Below, piece after piece: positions 58,351 through 64,000 of a DNA stretch of 64,000 nucleotides (its first letter is position 1; each line of letters opens with the position of its first letter). The DNA is from Bacillus swezeyi (GTDB taxonomy: Bacteria > Bacillota > Bacilli > Bacillales > Bacillaceae), in the NCBI RefSeq assembly GCF_001969815.1, contig NZ_MRBK01000006.1, forward strand, positions 1 through 64,000, read 5' to 3'. The translations under genes were made by a program, and so were the position numbers. Below the pieces are notes generated by a model, which saw nothing but the letters and a program-made list of their open reading frames with translations, was not told the DNA's origin and did no database searches.

Positions 58351-61300
58351 TTGAAAAGCAAGCTGAAAAAAAAGGCGTTCTGCACGATCTTAAGCGGATT
58401 TTTAATCGGTTCAATGTTCATGCCCGCCGCTTCCGAAGCAGCACAAAAACCAGCGCTCACCTCTTTGAAAGAACAAGTGAAACATCATGCTTCCGCTGGA
58501 AAAAAGATCTCGACATCACTTGTCAAACGTTTCAAAAAAGAAGATAAAGTCACTTTTTTGATTAAGATGAAAGATCAAGTCGACACGCAAAAAGTAGCGA
58601 AACAAGCGGAAAAGAAAGCAAAAGCAAAATCGCTCAGTTCGGCTAAAACGGAGTACCAAAAGCGTTCGGCAGTGGTGTCATCACTAAGAATCAAAGCGGA
58701 TGAGACGCAAAGTCAGCTGAAAACCTACTTGAAAAAGCAAGTCAAAAAGGGAAATGCCAAAGATATCCACTCATTTTATATTGTCAACGGTATGGCTGTT
58801 CATGCGACAAAAGAGGTGATGGAGCAGGTAGCGGCCTTTCCTGAGGTCGAAAAAGTGCTTCCAAATGAAAAAAGGCAGCTCATTAAACCGGACAAACAAT
58901 CAGGCAAACAAAAATCGACTCCGTCTCAAGATGGAATTGGATGGAACATTGATCAAATCGGCGCCCCGAAAGCGTGGGAATTAGGGTATGACGGCACAGG
59001 AACAGTCGTTGCATCAATCGATACAGGCGTACAGTGGGATCATCCGGCGCTTAAAGAGAAATACCGCGGATATGACCCTGAGCATCCGGACAATCCTGAT
59101 CACGAATTTAATTGGTTTGACGCGATATCAGGCGAGGACGAGCCTTTTGATGATCTCGAACATGGAACACATGTGACAGGCACGATGGTCGGCTCGGAGC
59201 CTGACGGTCAAAACCAAATCGGAGTGGCGCCTGGAGCGAAGTGGATCGCGGTCAAAGCCTTTTCTGAAGATGGCGGAACAGATGAAGACCTCCTTGAGGC
59301 AGGAGAATGGATTTTAGCGCCAAAAGATCAGGACGGCAATCCGCATCCCGAAATGGCTCCTGATGTCGTCAATAATTCATGGTCAGGGGGCGCAGGTCTT
59401 GATGAGTGGTACAGAGATATGGTGAAAGCTTGGCGCGCTGCCGATATTTTCCCGGAATTTTCTGCGGGCAATGCCGATCTCTTTAATCCTGGCGGGCCTG
59501 CTTCAATTGCAAATCCGGCAAACTATCCCGAAGCATTTGCAACCGGTGCGACCGACATCGATAATCAATTGGGAGATTTTTCGCTGCAAGGCCCGTCTCC
59601 TTATGATGAGACCAAGCCGGAAATCTCTGCACCAGGGGTAAACATTCGTTCCTCTGTGCCTGGAAGCGGGTATCAAGACGGCTGGGATGGCACATCGATG
59701 GCAGGACCGCATGTTGCAGCTGTTGCAGCCCTTTTAAAACAAGCAGACTCATCGCTTACCGTTGATGACCTCGAAAATATTTTAATGGATACGGCCACAC
59801 CGCTCACTGACAGCACATTTTCCGAATCGCCAAATAACGGATACGGCCACGGGCTTGTCAACGCGTTTGATGCGGTGGCCGCTGTCACAGACGGATTGGG
59901 CAAAGCGGAGGGACGGATCGGCAAAGAAGGCGAAGACCAAGAGCCGCCGTCTATCAAACATGAAGACTTACATGAAGTTTTTTCAGGTTCAGACATTCCG
60001 TTCACAGTTGAAGTGGAAGACGACATCAGCGTTGTATCAGTCAAACTGAGCTATAAAACGGATTCTTCCGACTGGCAGACCGTCACGGCCAAACAAACCG
60101 GAGGCGATTATAAAAAAGGAACATATGAAGCGGTCATTCCTTCTCTGAAAGGCAAAACACTTTCTTATAAATGGACTGTCACAGACTACGGCGGAAACAA
60201 AACGGAGTCAGAGGTGTATGAAGTGCCGATTTCTCCGGCTGTGACGACCGGTTATAAACAAGATTTTGAGGCTGCTGCACACGGCTGGAGAAGCTCTGGT
60301 GCCAAAAATTCCTGGCAGCTGGGAGTCGCTCAGTCAGGACCGGGATCTGCTGCATCAGGAAAACAAGTCTACGCCACGAATCTGGCAGGACAATATGAGA
60401 ATTCGGCCAATATGAATCTTCTTATGCCTCCTGTACAGGTACCGAAGAATGAGAAACTTTTTCTGAAATTCAAATATTGGCATGACATTGAAGAGGATTT
60501 TGATTTTGGCTTCGTGTATGTTCAGCCTGAAGGGGAAAAAGATTGGGTTCAGGCTGCCGAATACAGCGGCACAACTTCAGAGTGGAAGGACGAAGAAATT
60601 GATTTATCAGCTTATGAAGGCCAGAACATTAAGGTCATGTTTAATCTTCAATCAGATGGCAGCGTTGGAGCAGACGGGCTTTATATCGATGATGTAGAGC
60701 TTGTGAACGAATCGAAAAAAGCAGGAAAGAAAATGCGTCTGGGCGTTGAAAAACGAACTGGAAAAATGAAAGGGAAACATACGAAAAAACAAACGATTGA
60801 CCCGAAAAAAGCCCAGCCGGCTGACACCCTCCAGCAAAACATCCAGACCGGAAAAGCATCACCGGCCGTCCTTCCGCTCAGAGCGCAGGTGAGCGTTCTT
60901 GAAACGGGAAAATCGACTTACTCAAGCGAGGCAACCGGTGCATACAGCTTGGCTCATTTGCCGGGGACCTATACGATGAAAGCCGAAGCGTACGGCTATG
61001 AATCAAGCACACAAACCGTAACCATCGAGGCCGATCAGACAACCTCTGCCGACTTTGTCTTGAAAGAATTGAAAAAGGGCACACTCACGGGAGCTGTCAA
61101 AAATAAAAAGACCGGAGAGCCTGTTCAAAATGCGAAGCTCTATGTTGTTGAAGATGCAGCCGTTCAACCTGTACAAACAGACAAAGACGGCCAATATTCA
61201 TTAACAGCCTACGAAAATTCGTACACCGTAAAAGTAACCGCAAATGGGTACTACAGCAGCGAATTTACGGTTGATTTAAAAGGCAATGTCTCGAAAAATA

Positions 61301-62658
61301 TTGAACTTGAGCCTTTCATCGGCTATCCGGGCGAAATAGGCTATGATGACGGAACCGGTGAGAACGCATGGGCATTTTATGAATCAGGCTACGGATTGGC
61401 TGTTAAAATGTCGCTTGAAAAAGGGCAGGAAAAAGCGATGCTGAAAGGCGGCTTATTCAAATTCTGGGATGCTGGATTTCCAGATCCGGGCGGCACTGAT
61501 TTTGCAGTTGAAGTCTATGATGCTTCAGGTGAAAAAGGCGCTCCGGGCAAAAAAATCGCTGGTCCGCTCAAAGGGGAAGCCCTCCGCAACGGAGAATGGA
61601 CAAATGTGGATCTGAGCGATGAGGGCATTTTGGTTGGAAAAGATTTTTACCTTGTCTATGTCCAAACAAATGATATGGATCACTCGCCAGGCCTTGCGGC
61701 AGATGAAGACGGGGAATACTCCGGCCGGAACTGGCAGTATACGGAAGGCGCCTGGTCAAAAACCCCTTCAGACCAAGGCAATTTCATGATTCGCGCATTG
61801 GTCGACTATGAAGTTTCAGTGCCTGTGATCACGTCGCCTAAAGACGGGCTGATCACCAATCAGGAGAAAACCGTCATCGAAGGGACATCTTCTCCGACAA
61901 CGACCGTTCATCTTTTTAACGGCGGGGAAAAAATCGGCACGGCAGAAACCGCAGAAGACGGCACCTTTTCAAAAGAAATTCAATTGAATAAAGGGGAAAA
62001 TGTCGTGACTGCTAAATCATCTGCTGCCTCCGGGACAACGGATGCATCTGATCCGGTCCGGATTGTGCTTGATCAAACAAAGCCAAAGCTTTCTATTGAT
62101 ACACCTGAAAGCGGATCAAAGCTCAATCAAGAGACAGTCACTGTGAAAGGCACGGTGTCGGATGATCATTTGGAATCGGTCAAAGTGAACGGAAAGAAAG
62201 CAGCTGTTAAAAATGGCGAATACTCGGCCCGCATTATGCTTGATAACGGGAAAAACGAAATCAAAGTGACAGCGGCTGACGCGGCCGGCAACAAGACAAC
62301 CAAAAAAGCAACCGTCGACGTCAATTTTGAAGCACCGCAAATCACCAGTTTGAAGCCGGCTGAGGATCTTGAGCTCAAAACGGGGGAAACCGTAAAAATC
62401 GAGTTTGAAAGCGCTGCTGATTTGGATGCCGTTTTTGTGATCAGAATGCCTTTGACCAATTTCAAAACAGCTTCGCAAAACGTGACCGAACTGCCGATCA
62501 GAGAAGTATCAAAAGGCAAGTATGAAGGATATTGGACGGCAACCTCCGCTGCAAAAGCTAAAGGAGCGGAAATCGAAGTCATCGTCCGCGATGATTACGG
62601 CAATGAAACGAGAAAAACGGCAAAAGGTAAACTGTATATCAATGAAAAACTAAAATAA
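58351..62658 (+). CDS. bpr: Bacillopeptidase F, full length
   Basis: A 1435-residue secreted serine protease, close to the 1433 of B. subtilis Bpr. Signal peptide about 1-31, prodomain about 50-170, S8 domain about 210-515 with D224, H271 and S449 (GTSMAGPH). Then comes an immune inhibitor A-like beta domain (about 630-786), two carboxypeptidase regulatory-like repeats (about 845-990), a beta-rich domain (about 995-1150) and two bacterial Ig-like domains (about 1155-1325), then a final beta module. The TTG start follows AAAAAGGGGG. The large tail is normally trimmed after secretion. Same position after ftsZ as in B. subtilis. Confidence 0.94.
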   Translation: MKSKLKKKAFCTILSGFLIGSMFMPAASEAAQKPALTSLKEQVKHHASAGKKISTSLVKRFKKEDKVTFLIKMKDQVDTQKVAKQAEKKAKAKSLSSAKTEYQKRSAVVSSLRIKADETQSQLKTYLKKQVKKGNAKDIHSFYIVNGMAVHATKEVMEQVAAFPEVEKVLPNEKRQLIKPDKQSGKQKSTPSQDGIGWNIDQIGAPKAWELGYDGTGTVVASIDTGVQWDHPALKEKYRGYDPEHPDNPDHEFNWFDAISGEDEPFDDLEHGTHVTGTMVGSEPDGQNQIGVAPGAKWIAVKAFSEDGGTDEDLLEAGEWILAPKDQDGNPHPEMAPDVVNNSWSGGAGLDEWYRDMVKAWRAADIFPEFSAGNADLFNPGGPASIANPANYPEAFATGATDIDNQLGDFSLQGPSPYDETKPEISAPGVNIRSSVPGSGYQDGWDGTSMAGPHVAAVAALLKQADSSLTVDDLENILMDTATPLTDSTFSESPNNGYGHGLVNAFDAVAAVTDGLGKAEGRIGKEGEDQEPPSIKHEDLHEVFSGSDIPFTVEVEDDISVVSVKLSYKTDSSDWQTVTAKQTGGDYKKGTYEAVIPSLKGKTLSYKWTVTDYGGNKTESEVYEVPISPAVTTGYKQDFEAAAHGWRSSGAKNSWQLGVAQSGPGSAASGKQVYATNLAGQYENSANMNLLMPPVQVPKNEKLFLKFKYWHDIEEDFDFGFVYVQPEGEKDWVQAAEYSGTTSEWKDEEIDLSAYEGQNIKVMFNLQSDGSVGADGLYIDDVELVNESKKAGKKMRLGVEKRTGKMKGKHTKKQTIDPKKAQPADTLQQNIQTGKASPAVLPLRAQVSVLETGKSTYSSEATGAYSLAHLPGTYTMKAEAYGYESSTQTVTIEADQTTSADFVLKELKKGTLTGAVKNKKTGEPVQNAKLYVVEDAAVQPVQTDKDGQYSLTAYENSYTVKVTANGYYSSEFTVDLKGNVSKNIELEPFIGYPGEIGYDDGTGENAWAFYESGYGLAVKMSLEKGQEKAMLKGGLFKFWDAGFPDPGGTDFAVEVYDASGEKGAPGKKIAGPLKGEALRNGEWTNVDLSDEGILVGKDFYLVYVQTNDMDHSPGLAADEDGEYSGRNWQYTEGAWSKTPSDQGNFMIRALVDYEVSVPVITSPKDGLITNQEKTVIEGTSSPTTTVHLFNGGEKIGTAETAEDGTFSKEIQLNKGENVVTAKSSAASGTTDASDPVRIVLDQTKPKLSIDTPESGSKLNQETVTVKGTVSDDHLESVKVNGKKAAVKNGEYSARIMLDNGKNEIKVTAADAAGNKTTKKATVDVNFEAPQITSLKPAEDLELKTGETVKIEFESAADLDAVFVIRMPLTNFKTASQNVTELPIREVSKGKYEGYWTATSAAKAKGAEIEVIVRDDYGNETRKTAKGKLYINEKLK

Positions 62659-62661
62659 GAA

Positions 62662-62695
62662 AAAAGCGCTGTCTTTAAAAGGCAGCGTTTTTTTT
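62662..62695 (+). terminator. Terminator of bpr
   Basis: Stem AAAAGCGCTG(T)C / G(G)CAGCGTTTT with TTTAAAA loop and T8 tail. Confidence 0.85.
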
Positions 62696-62704
62696 CGTCC
62701 GGAC

Positions 62705-62792
62705 ATCGACAAATTCAGTATGAATTTCTCAAAAAATGTACCATTTGCGCAACAATAATTGACAGACTTTACCTTTGGGCTTGATTTATACT
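62705..62792 (+). promoter_or_regulatory. spoIIG promoter with Spo0A-type box
   Basis: TTGACA at 62759-62764 and TATACT at 62787-62792 are near-consensus SigA boxes separated by 22 bases instead of 17, the hallmark of the Spo0A-activated spoIIG promoter. ATCGACAAA at 62705-62713, the reverse of TTTGTCGAT, is a one-mismatch Spo0A box at about -90. Confidence 0.8.
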
Positions 62793-62853
62793 TATGGAAA
62801 CAAACGCTAGGCCGCCAAACGAGAGAAGGAATATGTAAAGAAAGGGGACGGAC

Positions 62854-63783
62854 GTGGAAATTTATTTAGATGCGATATGGCTGCTAAACTTTTGTTTTGA
62901 CTTGCTGCTTTTAATGATGACCGCCTTTATTTTAAAGCGAAGGGTAAAAAAGCGGAGGTTTATCTTAGGGGCGCTGGTCGCCTCAAGCATCGTCCTGTTT
63001 ATGTTCACCCCTGTCTCGCCATATGTCCTTCACCCTGCGGGCAAGCTGTCTTTTTCGGTTGTGATCGTTCTTGTGACATTTGGTTTTAAACGATTTCGGT
63101 TTTTTCTGCAAAATTTGTTTTCTTTTTATTTTGCCACTTTTTTAATGGGAGGAGGGATCATAGGGGCCCATTCATTGCTGGAGACGGATTCGATCATGGA
63201 AAACGGAGTCTTTATGACGAATTGGTCCGGCTTCGGAGACCCCGTCAGCTGGCTGTTTGTCGGAGCGGGATTTCCCGCTGTATGGCTGTTTTCAAAAAAG
63301 CGCTTTGAAGACGCCGAAGCGAAAAAGATTCAATATGAAGAGCGGGTTCGACTTCAAGCTGATGTAGGTGAGCATACGCTTCATATGAATGGATTGATTG
63401 ATTCCGGAAACCAGCTTTATGATCCAATTTCAAAAACGCCTGTCATGATCGTCAACATTGAAAAGTTGAAAAGTGTATTGGGGGAAGGGGCGAGCGGGGT
63501 CATGATGGAAAAAAGCCCTCTTGATGCCATCGGCCTGCTCGACGATGCACTGCCGTATATCGGGCGGCTCCGTCTGATCCCATATCGGGGCGTCGGTCAT
63601 CAGCACCAGTTTTTATTGTGCTTAAAACCGGATGATGTGCTGATATATACGAAAACAGAGATCATTGAAGCGCCTAAATGTCTGATCGGAATCAGCACAT
63701 CGCCGCTGTCTGCTGACGGCGAATTTGATGCCATTGTTCATCCGAAAATGCTCTCGGGAAACCCGGTCAAACACGTTTCCTAA
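62854..63783 (+). CDS. spoIIGA: Pro-SigE processing aspartic protease SpoIIGA
   Basis: A membrane protease that cleaves the pro-sequence from SigE in the mother cell after the SpoIIR signal. It has 309 residues, as in B. subtilis. The N-terminal half has five membrane helices (about 5-150), and the C-terminal half is the cytosolic aspartic protease domain with catalytic D183 in LIDSGNQLYDP. The GTG start follows AAAGGGGACG. First gene of spoIIG, under Spo0A control. Confidence 0.95.
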   Translation: MEIYLDAIWLLNFCFDLLLLMMTAFILKRRVKKRRFILGALVASSIVLFMFTPVSPYVLHPAGKLSFSVVIVLVTFGFKRFRFFLQNLFSFYFATFLMGGGIIGAHSLLETDSIMENGVFMTNWSGFGDPVSWLFVGAGFPAVWLFSKKRFEDAEAKKIQYEERVRLQADVGEHTLHMNGLIDSGNQLYDPISKTPVMIVNIEKLKSVLGEGASGVMMEKSPLDAIGLLDDALPYIGRLRLIPYRGVGHQHQFLLCLKPDDVLIYTKTEIIEAPKCLIGISTSPLSADGEFDAIVHPKMLSGNPVKHVS

Positions 63784-63844
63784 AAACTTGGGAGCTGTTA
63801 CATTATCATACTCCTGAGGACGTTTATTTAGAAGGGGGAGGAAG

Positions 63845-64000
63845 ATGAAAAAACTAAAATTAAGATTAACCTATCTCTGGTACAAACTTTTAATAAAATT
63901 GGGTTTAAAAAGCGATGAAATTTATTATATTGGTGGGAGCGAAGCATTGCCGCCGCCTTTATCAAAAGATGAAGAACAGGTGCTTCTTCACAAGCTGCCT
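63845..64000 (+). CDS. sigE: RNA polymerase sigma-E precursor, 5' part only
   Basis: The first 52 codons of the mother-cell sigma factor; the rest lies beyond the window. The basic, membrane-associating pro-sequence (about 1-27, [17 protein letters not shown]) and [18 protein letters not shown] after it are those of SigE. The ATG follows GGGGGAGG, 61 bases after spoIIGA, so it is the second gene of the spoIIG operon. Confidence 0.93.
   Translation, partial: MKKLKLRLTYLWYKLLIKLGLKSDEIYYIGGSEALPPPLSKDEEQVLLHKLP

Overview
The window is a conserved chromosomal segment of a Bacillus of the B. subtilis group. The gene order matches the B. subtilis ylaE-ylaF-typA ... pycA-cta ... ylb ... mra/dcw ... 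ftsAZ-bpr-spoIIGA-sigE stretch. Endospore genes (spoVD, spoVE, spoIIGA, sigE, gerR, ylbJ), a caa3 oxidase and low-GC Gram-positive signals (GGAGG ribosome binding sites, many TTG/GTG starts, T-rich hairpin terminators) fit this. Protein sequences are close to but not identical with B. subtilis, and bpr is duplicated, so a B. licheniformis-like species is my best guess; this is an inference, not a search result.

Layout. 1-8.7 kb: the 3'-truncated secreted repeat protein YlaE, YlaF, the ribosomal GTPase TypA, YlaH, an inserted two-gene cassette (FAD monooxygenase plus MarR regulator with an operator-like inverted repeat), YlaI, the sporulation-type lipoprotein YlaJ, the PIN-PhoH protein YlaK and YlaL. 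8.7-15.2 kb: glutaminase, YlaN, FtsW and pyruvate carboxylase. 15.3-22.7 kb: heme A synthesis (ctaA, ctaB) and caa3 cytochrome oxidase (ctaC-G), with a cluster of ResD-like sites between the divergent ctaA and ctaB. 22.7-37.3 kb: the ylb region, comprising small sporulation/coat-type genes, the RNase Y partner YlbF, rsmD, coaD, the membrane protease YlbL, tmcAL, ylbN-rpmF, gerR, panE-like ylbQ and bshC. It also holds a degenerate amidinohydrolase tail and two small ORFs.

37.3-56.3 kb is the division and cell wall cluster: mraZ-rsmH-ftsL-pbpB, spoVD, murE-mraY-murD-spoVE-murG-murB, divIB-ylxW-ylxX-sbp and ftsA-ftsZ. It supplies lipid II synthesis, SEDS/PBP pairs for septation (FtsW/PBP2B) and for spore cortex (SpoVE/SpoVD), and the Z-ring. 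A 10-bp periodic GTGG repeat just upstream of mraZ looks like the MraZ operator. 56.6-62.7 kb holds two tandem bacillopeptidase F genes, one reduced to prodomain plus protease domain and one full length. 62.7-64 kb is the spoIIG operon, with a conserved 22-bp-spaced Spo0A-type promoter, spoIIGA, and sigE cut by the window edge.

I saw no rRNA, tRNA, CRISPR array or insertion sequence. The accessory or unusual parts are the monooxygenase/MarR cassette, the bpr duplication, the amidinohydrolase remnant, the absence of a patatin gene between ylbJ and ylbL, and the small ORFs.
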